A DNA stretch of 64,000 bases, taken from assembly GCA_916610825.1 (NCBI GenBank), contig OU744450.1:2568578-2632577 (forward strand), in the 5' to 3' direction. This document shows positions 57,201 to 64,000 of the stretch, piece by piece. This stretch comes from Haliclystus octoradiatus. Lineage: Eukaryota > Cnidaria > Staurozoa > Stauromedusae > Haliclystidae. Made by a program: the position numbers and the translations under genes. The first letter of the stretch is position 1, and each line of letters starts with the position of its first letter. A model generated the notes under the pieces. It saw nothing but the letters and a program-made list of their open reading frames with translations. It was not told where the DNA came from and did no database searches.

Positions 57201-60200
57201 TATTTGTTATGTTTTGAAATCCATGCATCTTGCTTCAATGTAATTCAAATTTCTGAAATTTTAAGGTCAATTCTTCAAAACTATGAAGCATTATAAATTC
57301 AATCCCAGAAGGTTTACATTCGAACAACACAGTTCCTGGAAGATCAAAACTTTTGTGACACCCTGACCCTGAACAATCATTGCTCTGAGTGAAACGTGCC
57401 ACTCCTTTTCATATAGAAGAGTGATATGGGATACTGCAATGCGGTCTCTTTGTTCATTGACTTTAAGAAGTGACTGCTGTAGACTGTTTGAATACGTACA
57501 ATAATCATTTGTATTTTCTTAGGTTGTTGCTACTCTCAAAGGTCACACTAAAAAGATCACTGGTGTTATTTACCATCCAAGTGAGGTAAGATAACCCCTT
57601 ATGTATTTCATACTAACGAAACGTTATACAGGGTTATCTAGTATGTATGTGCTCAATAAAGGGAAATGGGGGCTAATGCTTGAAGAGTACAACTTTGTGC
57701 AGGGGGCGAGTTGTCGATTAGTCAAACTCCTTTAGCCTAATAGCCTATATGACTACATGAACACTTTAGGCAGACAGGCTAACAGAAAATGTATAGAAGA
57801 GCAAAAACTTCAACTACATTTTTTTAATGGCTTAATTAACATGCTATTACCTAGTTGACATATGATTGCAGTAAATTTAAATATATCTACATATATAATG
57901 TGGTGTAAGTTGTCTTACTGATTGAACATAGGGCTCAATGCTATGCAGCAGAGCTTTTAATAATATATAAAAGTCAAAAATCAGATAATCATGTTTGCTA
58001 CTCGAAGTTCCACGCTAAGGCTATCATCAGACAATGTATTCAATTGCCTTGACGTGAAACTTTGAATAGCAACCATGATTGTTTGATTTTTGGCTTCTTA
58101 TTTTATATATTATATATCTACATATTTATCAGTTGTATTCGTATTTATTTTTGGTATAATAATTTCCTTATCTAATAGCATTTTTTTCGCAGATAGGTAA
58201 ATCATAGTATTTTATTGTTTTGAGTTCGGTTACCAAACTTTTATATACTGTAAGATCATTACTCTGTATATGTGTTATGCAATTGTATTCTAGTCACATG
58301 CTAAGCTAATTTCTGTTTCTAAATTACATTGCACTTCTCCTCAAATTAGGAAATTGCTGTCACCGCTTCTGCTGATAATACAATGAAAGTTTGGAATATC
58401 CAATCATCGACGTGTGCGCACACAATCAAGGTAATTCTATTGAAAGCAGTTGTACTGGAATTATGAGAGAGTGGCTGGTTGTTTTAATGCAAGCGAGCGT
58501 CCTTATTAAAGTCAGATGTCTTTCAGAATGTCCATTGATTATGCTACTAAATTCCCGAACAAACGATCCAACTTTGTTGTTAGACTCTGTCGACTTTTTC
58601 GAATCAACAAAGCCGGATTGTTTGTCCATGCAGTCAAACATAATTGGATAGTCGAAAATGGATCCTAATTTTTGTCTCAATTAGTCGAACAAACTGAAAA
58701 AGATTTTGATTAAGTTCAAAAACTTTTTGTGAATCGGACAGATTTCGAGGAATTGTGATGAGATTTTTATAAATGCTCCTTTTGATTTATTTGTAGCCTT
58801 GAACTCTTCACATTTGATAACATTCAGGATGGAAATTAGATTGAAATTTATGTGTTTAAAAAGAGTTGTATGCAATTGGCTATAAAGTCGAATTGTCATT
58901 TTCCCACTCATCAAACAGCAAACAGAATTTTTGCTCATAGTTGTATTTCATTTGTTCTTTTCTTTAGGCTCACAGAGCAGCTGTTACTGGTATAAGCTTG
59001 CATGCAACAGGTATGTTTATAACGCACACTTGAATACAATGAGTAAATAAATAAATAAATAAATTGATAATTTTAAATTGTATCTTGTTATTTAGTTTGG
59101 CTCAGTTCACTTTACGTCATTACAAATAAAATCGTTTTTGATAATCGCATCTGTAACTTTTTCCTTGCTGCCTCTTACATTACCATAACCAAATTGAGAT
59201 CAATGCCTAGAAGTGGCCTCTATACTCAGGTGGTCTCTTCATAAGGGTACATTATATGAATTACCATGTATAAGTGATAGAGCAGTGTTGCGGCTGAGAT
59301 CAGTAAAGAGTGTTTAAAATCATTGCTCTCTAGAAATAGGGGAGTTGTATGGGTGCCTACTGTAGGGCGACACCGTCTACATTACTTTTTAAGTAATTGA
59401 GCAATGATGATAATGAGATTTCTGAATGTTTTGTAGAGAAATCTAATCAACAGTCCCACTGAGCTTGAAAAATTGAAATGATAATATTGTTCTTTATGTT
59501 CTTTCTCTTCAACATTCTTTTTATCTTTTTTGCATTGTTTGTTTATTCTAACTTTTTGTTTCTACTTTTGTTAGGTGACTATGTACTCAGTGCTTCAACT
59601 GATCAGGTAATTCAATATTTGTTGAATGTAGCCTACCTATGCACACTATAAATTTTGAAAATCTGAAAACATACTTAAACTTACTGAATATGCTACTGAA
59701 CTGTGCACTTTTAAAGGAGCAAAAATGACCGGCAGGCGCTACGCACTTGGGATCACGTGCACGCTTATTGTTATAACACAATGTTCATTGTTGACATGAA
59801 TTTTATTACAAGTTAGTCCTGCGTAAGGGGTGATTAGCTCAGTTGGCAGAGCAACCGAACTTCAGATCGTATCATATCTGATCGACTGTGGTTCAAATCC
59901 CCCTCAGGTCAACTCAGCCTTAACTTTATCTGAAACATCAAATGAGTACCATCTAAGGATGGCGGATGGAATGGTTCAGAAGGAATTGCATTGTGAGTAG
60001 CTGCGGCGCATCGTTGCGCATTGATAATCAAGGCCTATCTGCCATGAAATCTGTTGAAATTGATCTGCAGTGTCGCGGCTGAGATCTAAGGAGCGTTTAA
60101 CATCATTGCTCTTAGCGAAAAGAGCCACTTCTCTAGAAATAGAGGAGTGGTATGGGTGCCTTCGGTAGGGCGACACCGTCCACATTACATTAGTCCTGCG

Positions 60201-63092
60201 TATAACAATTGTTTCAAAGCGAGACGGTTGAATTACGCTAAGCATAAATTCAACTTGTGCTCGCAGCGGTCGCTGGTCAATTTTGCCCCTTTAACTGTGT
60301 TTCTGTAGTTTTTCAGTAGAATAAAAAGATTCTAGTTTCGATCAAGTGTCTGGTCAGTTTCAGTATGGTTTCCGTAGCGATTCAGTATATCAAAGATTCA
60401 CGATTTTTTCTTTTGTACAAAGAAAAAAGATTCACGGAAAAATAAATGTGTTATTGAAATGTTTAATGATGGTTTTGAAATATTTAAGAAGATTAAAAAG
60501 AAGTAGTATCCTTTTCTCCATTATAACCATTTTGTTTACCGTTTTAATACTATTTATAACATTTTTTCACTATCTAAAACAAGATTGCATAGTTCAAAAT
60601 TATTTTAATATTTGTCTTTTGAAAACTATAGCATCTAATAGCATCCCTATTTGTTGACAGTTCGCGAACGTGTAAATGCCTACGTCTTCATGAACATGTT
60701 TGTGAACAGTTCATAAATTTTGAACTTGGCAATTTTCTGTTCATAAACTCACAGACGTTATCACGGAAGAAGTATTATAATTGTGTGTTTTTCTTTCTTT
60801 TAGCACTGGGCGTTTTCTGACATTCGATCAGGACGTGTACTTTGTAAATCAATTTCTGATCCTAACTCTGATGCCGGTCTTACGTGTGCTCAATTCCATC
60901 CTGATGGTCTTATTTTTGGAACTGGAACTTCAGATAGGTAAAGGCTTGCTGCTGCTTATAATCACCTGTTTAGCTACTTGGAAAAACCTGTATATAACAG
61001 CAACTTTGAAATCTAGACACATTGACCACTACGGACAATTTATCCAATAGAATAACTAGCCTATAGATGTTTCAAGGTATTGTTATGGTTATATAACCTG
61101 TATAAAAGGCCGCCTGATTATAGTGGTGAAGTTTTCTAGATGCCATGGATGGCTGTTATGGACAGGTTTCAATTCATTGTTTCGGCAAATGGTTCTTTGA
61201 TCACGTATTGGATAAATTTCAACAATATTTCTTACCTATATTGAATTTTTGTTATCTCATACAGTGTTATTAAAATTTGGGATCTTAAAGAGCGTGCAAA
61301 TGTCGCTAACTTCACTGGGCACTCTGGACCAATCACGTGCATCTCGTTCTCTGAAAATGGGTAAGGCTTAATTGTAACAATAATCAATACCGGCAAAAGT
61401 CAGTTGTAACAAACCATTAATAAATGATAATAACGTTATGAATATTGGATAAAACTGCTAAATCGCTACTGAAAACATACTGGAACAGTATTGGGCATTG
61501 AAACCATACTGAAATTCACCATTAAACCTGATAAATTAATCTAGATTCTTGTCATTCTACTGAAAAACTACTGAAATGCACCTTAAAATTTAAAAGTTTT
61601 GAAAAGTGCCAAATTCAGTAGCCTCTTCAATATGTTTTCAGTAGGTTTTGTACGTAGGCAGGTTAAAAAACAAATCCGTAGTGTATATAAGCTAATAACG
61701 GAAGTTAAGCAACCTGTCTCGCTTGTTCTCATTCAGTCATGAAAGGGTTGATTTCTATGTTATCTATCTGCTTCGTGACAAAGGAAATCCATCTATAACA
61801 TTGGTTTTGCTATTGTTTTGAATTTTTTCATAGGGATTTTCTCCCTTTTGATTCAGCTGGATGCATGTCTGGCATTGAAAATTGTGATGTTTGTTAGATA
61901 ATTTCACCGCTATTTCATTAAAGCCGAATCCTACAATGACAGAAAATAGCCGAAGCTTCTAGTAGTGAGCTAGTGATACGTAACGCAAATAGTAATATTC
62001 TGCCTAAACTTGCAGCAAACAGCTACTTGTCATTATCCGTTACCAGTACCGCTAAAAGTGACAAAGTACTAGCCAACATCATTTTCAGCTATATATCTAA
62101 AAATACATCAATTGAATAGCATATGTGTCAAACTAGTACCCCAAGGTCTCAAATTACAGACTTGGTGTCAGTGAGCCTATGTACAGAGTCCAACAAAAGT
62201 ACCCTAAGGTCTCAAATTACAGACTTGGTGTCAGTGAGCCTATGTACAGAGTCCAACAAAAGTACCCTAAGGTCTCAAATTACAGACTTGGTGTCAGTGA
62301 GCCTATGTACAGAGTCCAACAAAAGTACCCTAAGGTCTCAAATTACAGACTTGGTGTCAGTGAGCCTATGTACGGGGTCCAACGATAGTAGGAATCCTGA
62401 AATCCTAGATTCTGGAAGGTTAGACCAAATTCAGAAAAAAAAAAGAGATTTTTAATGATTTATTGGTCAAACATCCGCAAAAACGTTAACAGAAGAAAGT
62501 GTTGAAATGCCTCTAGGATTCTAGAAGGCTTAACCTTTTAGTCGGACCCTGCCTATAGATAGGTTAATAGTTAATCAAAATCTGATTACTCCAGTCTATT
62601 GTGTGTGTATATTAAAGTGTAACAGGTAAATGTCAAAACGACAAATAATTTGCATAATTTAGTGGCCATGCCAGATTACTGTCATACATTTTAATTATTT
62701 ATACCGCCAGTGTTAATATTTGCTATTTCTTTGCATAAGTGATTATTTACATTTGGACGTTGTCACAACATCGCTGGCCAGGTGCAACCAAGGGAAATCA
62801 CGATAACAAGTAGATATTGTGATAAATAATTACATTATTTATTTATCATAGTTATTATTTGGCTACTGCGGCAGACGACTCAGTTGTAAAATTATGGGAT
62901 TTGAGGAAATTGAAGAATTTTAAAAAGATTACATTAGAGGAAAAGGATGAGGTAAGTTGTTGATAAAAATCTTCAAATATTGATTCAAAATTTTTAAATA
63001 TTAAAATATTGAATCCTTGTTTTAAAGATGCTTATTGACTTGCTTCAATGTGGAATTCAGTCCATGAATGTTGAATTATTATTATTATTATT

Positions 63093-63131
<39 letters not shown>

Positions 63132-63807
63132 ATTATTATTATTATTATTGTTATTTATTATTATCATGGCAATCAAATTGGGTCACATTGCACCATTTCT
63201 GCATATTTTCGATGCTAAATTTATTAAACTGAGACATTTGAGGTCAAAGCCATCCGAGTTTACTGATTACACTAAGTCGCTTTGCTCTGGGTTGACATCC
63301 GAGCATTTTTCATCCCATTTCCAATGTGAAGTCAATCTTGACTACTCAAAGCAAATGAAACATATCGGTTAGAAAGAATGTAGTGTAATTGAGAGGCCTA
63401 ACCGGTATAAAAATGACTTTACTAGGATAGCAACCGGTATAGTGTAATCTTATAGCGTCGAGGTTTTATCAGATTTCATAATTTTCATAATGTTTGTACT
63501 CTCTTGCGAGACTCTTAACAGACTTTTCTATCAGCTTCAAAACAAAGAAGATACAGATCTAACTATTGTTTTAATTGTATTTCAAGGTTTTTACTCTCTA
63601 TTTTGAACAAACTTTATCTCTCACGAATGTGTTACCTTTCCCGCTTGAAAATCCATTGAAATTTAATTAACCTTCGATTTTGATTAATTAATTATAATGT
63701 AGATTTTGGATTATTTATGAAATTTTATTAATGTTTTGCTATCAGGTCAAGGCATTGTCATTTGATAAGAGTGGACAATATTTGGCTATTGCCGGAACAA
63801 GTATTCA
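42258..63807 (+). CDS. PRPF19: PRPF19 (Prp19) U-box E3 ligase and splicing factor, 20 exons in window, 3' end missing
   Basis: Exons: 42258-42276, 43858-44007, 48577-48653, 49598-49655, 49968-50051, 51154-51227, 53117-53137, 53230-53271, 53378-53419, 54867-54941, 55680-55755, 56507-56553, 57523-57585, 58350-58430, 58968-59010, 59575-59606, 60804-60937, 61265-61360, 62852-62951 and 63746-63807. All have AG/GT borders and phases are continuous. They give about 458 residues against 504 in human, so one or two exons remain beyond the edge. Order: U-box, linker and coiled-coil tetramerisation region ([20 protein letters not shown]), then WD40 propeller. Prp19 is the core of the NineTeen complex that activates the spliceosome through ubiquitination, and it also acts in DNA-damage responses. 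It lies in the nucleus. The 20-exon structure over more than 21 kb is inflated by repeats. Confidence 0.98.
42277..43857 (+). other. PRPF19 intron 1
   Basis: It holds the second family 3 MITE (42808-43006). Around it GAGTTACTCGG and GTAGGCGAG-type words recur (42745-42780, 43090-43130), hinting at a further older inverted element. Confidence 0.5.
42808..43006. mobile_element. hAT-type MITE, family 3 (TIR CCATAG), 8-bp target duplication with one mismatch
   Basis: CCATAGTGGAATCC at the left and GGATTCCGCTATGG at the right are inverted. The flanks TCGTGTTT (42800-42807) and TCCTGTTT (43007-43014) differ at one base. The body matches the copy at 41138-41319. Confidence 0.85.
43858..44007 (+). 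CDS. PRPF19: PRPF19 exon 2: U-box
   Basis: It encodes [20 protein letters not shown] and continues through [19 protein letters not shown], the RING-like U-box fold that recruits the E2 enzyme. The split Ile (A|TT) with exon 1 and split Val (G|TT) with exon 3 confirm both junctions. Exon 1 contributes only MALVCS. Confidence 0.97.
44061..46920. mobile_element. hAT-type MITE (family 1) swollen by an internal satellite
   Basis: The array is bounded by a recognisable left terminus CAGGGTCCCGAACAAATG (44061) and a right terminus CCTTTTGTCGGATTCTG (ending 46920), degenerate versions of the family 1 inverted ends. The satellite unit is itself the family core (TTCAGAAGAAAATTGATA, TCTGGTCAAACATCAACAAA, CTTCTAGGATTCC). 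Normal family members are about 165-180 bp. Confidence 0.8.
44091..46902 (+). repeat. 117-bp satellite array, about 24 copies, in PRPF19 intron 2
   Basis: The unit starts GCTAGATTCAAATTCTGAGC and is 117 bp, or 116 bp in copies where AAATGCTTCTAGGATT is AAAAGCTTCTAGATT. Diagnostic variants (C, G or T in TAAT-N-TTATG; GCTAG or GTCAG) recur in order, so copies fall into repeating blocks of four or five. Each 116-bp variant (near 44540, 45125, 45592, 46175) is followed by a C-type unit. No unique spacers exist between units. Confidence 0.95.
47452..48077. mobile_element. Non-autonomous hAT-like element
   Basis: The right end is GATTACCGATTCGCATCCCTA, inverted against a degraded left end (TTAATAATCGAATATC). 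The interior 47640-47830 (ACGTCTTTTACGTGTTTGAA, GACAATTAATTGATCGAACA) recurs reversed inside the element at 52090-52986, so the two share an ancestor. Confidence 0.6.
48150..48312 (-). mobile_element. tRNA-derived SINE, family B, diverged
   Basis: The minus strand has CAGGGTCTTGGGTTCAATCC and the body and tail of SINE family B (ATAAGCTTGTAG near the 3' end). Confidence 0.55.
48577..54941 (+). CDS. PRPF19: PRPF19 exons 3-10: linker and coiled-coil region
   Basis: Eight short exons encode [55 protein letters not shown], an Ala/Pro-rich linker ([15 protein letters not shown]), a 7-codon microexon (AEDMDVS, 53117-53137), two 14-codon exons ([28 protein letters not shown]) and RGKKPPEDL. The coiled coil forms the Prp19 tetramer. 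The microexon and the two 42-nt exons are in phase and could be skipped without frameshift. Confidence 0.95.
48685..48864. mobile_element. hAT-type MITE, family 1, with exact 8-bp target duplication
   Basis: TAGGGTCTGACAACAAAAGG at the left and CTTTTGTTGGACCCTG at the right are inverted. TACATGAT flanks it at 48677-48684 and 48865-48872. Confidence 0.9.
49345..49516. mobile_element. hAT-type MITE, family 1, with exact 8-bp target duplication
   Basis: CAGTATCCGACAAAAG at the left and CTTTGTCAAACCCTG at the right. GTTCTTCT flanks it at 49337-49344 and 49517-49524. It ends about 80 bp before PRPF19 exon 4. Confidence 0.9.
50236..50402. mobile_element. hAT-type MITE, family 1
   Basis: TAGGGTCCGACAAAAGTGGG at the left and AATCGGACCATG at the right. 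The flanking 8-mers CAAATAAT and CATATAAC agree at six positions. Confidence 0.75.
50938..51053. repeat. Foldback repeat
   Basis: AAGATAGCGACAAAAAATTA with ACAAGTAGTAATTGTT is repeated inverted as AACAATCACTACTTGT and TTTTTTATCGCTATCTT. A related half occurs near 41745 (TTTTTTGTCGCTATCTTTC). Confidence 0.75.
51228..52089 (+). other. PRPF19 intron 6, left part, no element resolved
   Basis: No exon or clear repeat is seen between 51228 and the hAT element at 52090. Confidence 0.45.
52090..52986. mobile_element. 897-bp non-autonomous hAT element with exact 8-bp target duplication
   Basis: The ends CGGGGATGTTAGTAACC and (inverted) CAGGGTTGTTAAAGTTAC are flanked by GTAATCAT (52082-52089 and 52987-52994). 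Many AAAGTAAC/GTTACTTTT words form long subterminal repeats on both sides (52110-52250 and 52815-52975). The middle is shared, reversed, with 47640-47830. There is no transposase frame. Confidence 0.9.
53843..53982. repeat. Inverted repeat with 28-bp arms
   Basis: GTTTCTTGTGAAAAGTAAAA is inverted at 53955-53982 (TTTTACTTTTCACAAGAAAC). Further outward, TTGCAAGATATTATAAT near 53498 and ATTATAATATCTTGC near 53997 are also inverted, so this may be the core of a larger ~500-bp element. Confidence 0.65.
54228..54440 (-). mobile_element. tRNA-derived SINE, family B
   Basis: On the minus strand: TGTAGTGGTTAGAGAGTTGG, box-B-like GGTTCAATCTC, then TGGCGTCAGGAAGGGCATCC and AAACCGG-like 3' sequence. An adjoining T-run on the plus strand corresponds to a poly(A) tail. 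Confidence 0.75.
54996..55151 (-). mobile_element. SINE family A, 5'-truncated
   Basis: Plus-strand AGTAATGTAG, CCTACCGAAGGCACCCGTAC and GCCGCGACACTGCAGATC are the reverse of the family A 3' half. The tRNA-like head is missing, and the similarity stops at the 55160 inverted-repeat element. Confidence 0.75.
55163..55228. repeat. Small inverted repeat with GCGTATAAGTCGCA arms
   Basis: CGCGTATAAGTCGCA near 55164 is inverted as TGCGACTTATACGCG near 55212. It adjoins the truncated SINE and may have interrupted it. Confidence 0.6.
55680..63807 (+). CDS. PRPF19: PRPF19 exons 11-20: WD40 propeller (incomplete)
   Basis: The blades are recognisable by [106 protein letters not shown] and [16 protein letters not shown]. 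The propeller binds NineTeen-complex partners and substrates. The window ends after ...AIAGTSIQ, so the last blade is missing. Confidence 0.96.
56592..56718. mobile_element. hAT-type MITE, family 1, short copy
   Basis: CAGGGTCAGACAAAAGTGGG at the left and CCTTCTGTCTAGCCTTG at the right, with an internally shortened core. No matching 8-mers flank it. Confidence 0.65.
57085..57365. mobile_element. hAT-type MITE, family 2 (TIR CAGGGTGTCACAAAAGT), exact 8-bp target duplication
   Basis: CAGGCTGTCACAAAGTGTGG at the left and ACTTTTGTGACACCCTG at the right. ACCCTGAA flanks it at 57077-57084 and 57366-57373. The termini resemble family 1 but the body differs. Confidence 0.9.
57962..58112. repeat. Foldback repeat in PRPF19 intron 13
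   Basis: AATATATAAAAGTCAAAAAT with TAATCATGTTTGCTA is inverted as TAGCAACCATGATTG and ATTTTTGGCTTCTTATTTTA. Confidence 0.7.
58431..58967 (+). other. PRPF19 intron 14, nothing recognised
   Basis: Antisense-overlapping short frames (58426-58680, 58391-58651) have no recognisable content. Confidence 0.5.
59282..59390 (+). mobile_element. SINE family A fragment, 3' part
   Basis: GCGGCTGAGATCAGTAAAGA through GGGCGACACCGTCTACATTA matches the 3' third of the full copies. Confidence 0.75.
59715..60290 (-). mobile_element. TTAA-flanked MITE, second copy, split by a SINE
   Basis: The ends AGGAGCAAAAATGACCGG and TTTTGCCCCT have TTAA outside both (59711-59714, 60291-60294). Removing the SINE and one target duplication leaves exactly 199 bp, the length of the uninterrupted copy at 10770-10968. 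Confidence 0.88.
59826..60189 (+). mobile_element. tRNA-derived SINE, family A, with 13-bp target duplication, inside a MITE
   Basis: The head has TTAGCTCAGTTGG and box B GGTTCAAATCC (59890-59900). TTAGTCCTGCGTA flanks it at 59813-59825 and 60190-60202. It lies in PRPF19 intron 16 in the sense orientation. Confidence 0.92.
61361..62130 (+). other. PRPF19 intron 18, left part, nothing recognised
   Basis: Words such as ACTGAAA and CTACTGAAA recur at 61430-61640, but no element boundary is clear. Confidence 0.4.
62135..62386 (+). repeat. 63-bp tandem repeat, four copies
   Basis: The unit starts AGTACCCTAAGGTCTCAAAT at 62135, 62198, 62261 and 62324. Because 63 is divisible by three, it stays open in more than one frame and mimics a 21-residue protein repeat. 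The unit includes AGAGTCCAACAAAAGTA, a variant of the adjacent MITE terminus. Confidence 0.92.
62373..62551. mobile_element. hAT-type MITE, family 1
   Basis: CGGGGTCCAACGATAGTAGG at the left and CCTTTTAGTCGGACCCTG at the right. Flanks CCTATGTA and CCTATAGA agree at six of eight positions. Confidence 0.75.
63076..63165. repeat. (ATT/GTT)n trinucleotide repeat
   Basis: Runs of ATT, then GTT, then ATT in PRPF19 intron 19. The poly-Leu frame across it is an artefact. Confidence 0.95.
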
Positions 63808-63860
63808 GTAAGTTACTTTGAAGTTTTGTATTTCTTCTGTCAGCTTCTAGGACAGTTCAA

Positions 63861-64000
63861 GTGCGGCCTTGGTGTAGTGGCTAGGGTGTTGGACCACGGC
63901 CTGCAGGGTCTCAGGTTCAATCCCTGTCCGGAGCACTATAGGTTGGCGTCAGGAAGGGCATCCGGCTGTTAAACCACCCCGGTGAAAAAAAACTGTAAGC
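63861..64000 (+). mobile_element. tRNA-derived SINE, family B, cut by window end
   Basis: GGTGTAGTGGCTAGGGTGTT, then box B GGTTCAATCCC, then TTGGCGTCAGGAAGGGCATC. It starts 53 bp after the PRPF19 exon ending at 63807. Confidence 0.8.

Noticed and set aside
59832..59905. tRNA gene calls at the TTAGCTCAG...GGTTCAAATCC heads (also 28130, 20275 reversed)
   Set aside because: The heads are parts of ~350-390-bp repeated elements with target duplications and a common non-tRNA body, so they are SINEs rather than functional tRNA genes.
62123..62455. 110-residue open frame with 21-residue repeats
   Set aside because: The 63-bp DNA repeat keeps several frames open at once, it lies in a PRPF19 intron, and the frame ends in a MITE.
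63028..63372. Poly-Leu membrane-protein-like frame
   Set aside because: Translation of an (ATT/GTT)n repeat inside a PRPF19 intron with no splice support.

Overview
The window comes from an AT-rich, intron-rich animal nuclear genome. Splice sites are GT-AG throughout, and the three host genes I can name have proteins close to their vertebrate counterparts. The repeats (several LINEs, tRNA-derived SINEs, many hAT-type MITEs) suggest an invertebrate, perhaps a tunicate or another invertebrate deuterostome. The sequence does not settle the species.

Layout. (1) 184-9633, minus strand: most of a CLIP1/CLIP-170 microtubule plus-end protein, with two CAP-Gly domains followed by short coiled-coil exons that run off the left edge. 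(2) 9.6-30 kb: a repeat-rich region with two tandem paralogues of an unrecognised secreted protein (20355-21533, interrupted by one in-frame TAA; 28800-29975, intact). Between and beside them lie a near-complete two-ORF LINE on the minus strand (15559-19730), a second 5'-truncated LINE with a third LINE end joined to its tail (23.2-25.7 kb), SINEs and foldback elements. (3) 30-34.5 kb: LINE remnants and small foldback elements, with no recognised host gene. (4) 34557-41902, minus strand: complete NDUFS8 (complex I TYKY subunit) in six exons. (5) 42258-63807, plus strand: PRPF19 (Prp19, U-box and WD40), 20 exons in the window, with the last part of the gene beyond the right edge. NDUFS8 and PRPF19 diverge from a 355-bp shared promoter region, and both start codons sit in an ATGGCG context.

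The host genes are housekeeping functions (microtubule dynamics, respiration, splicing) with no evident joint pathway. The most unusual structures are in the repeats. A 24-copy 117-bp satellite in PRPF19 intron 2 appears to have grown inside a single hAT-type MITE. A SINE is nested in a TTAA-flanked MITE, and the other copy of that MITE in the window preserves the empty site. The duplicated secreted-protein locus took a LINE in one copy and a SINE in the other at nearly the same promoter position. Target-site duplications were read directly for about nine elements and support precise boundaries.
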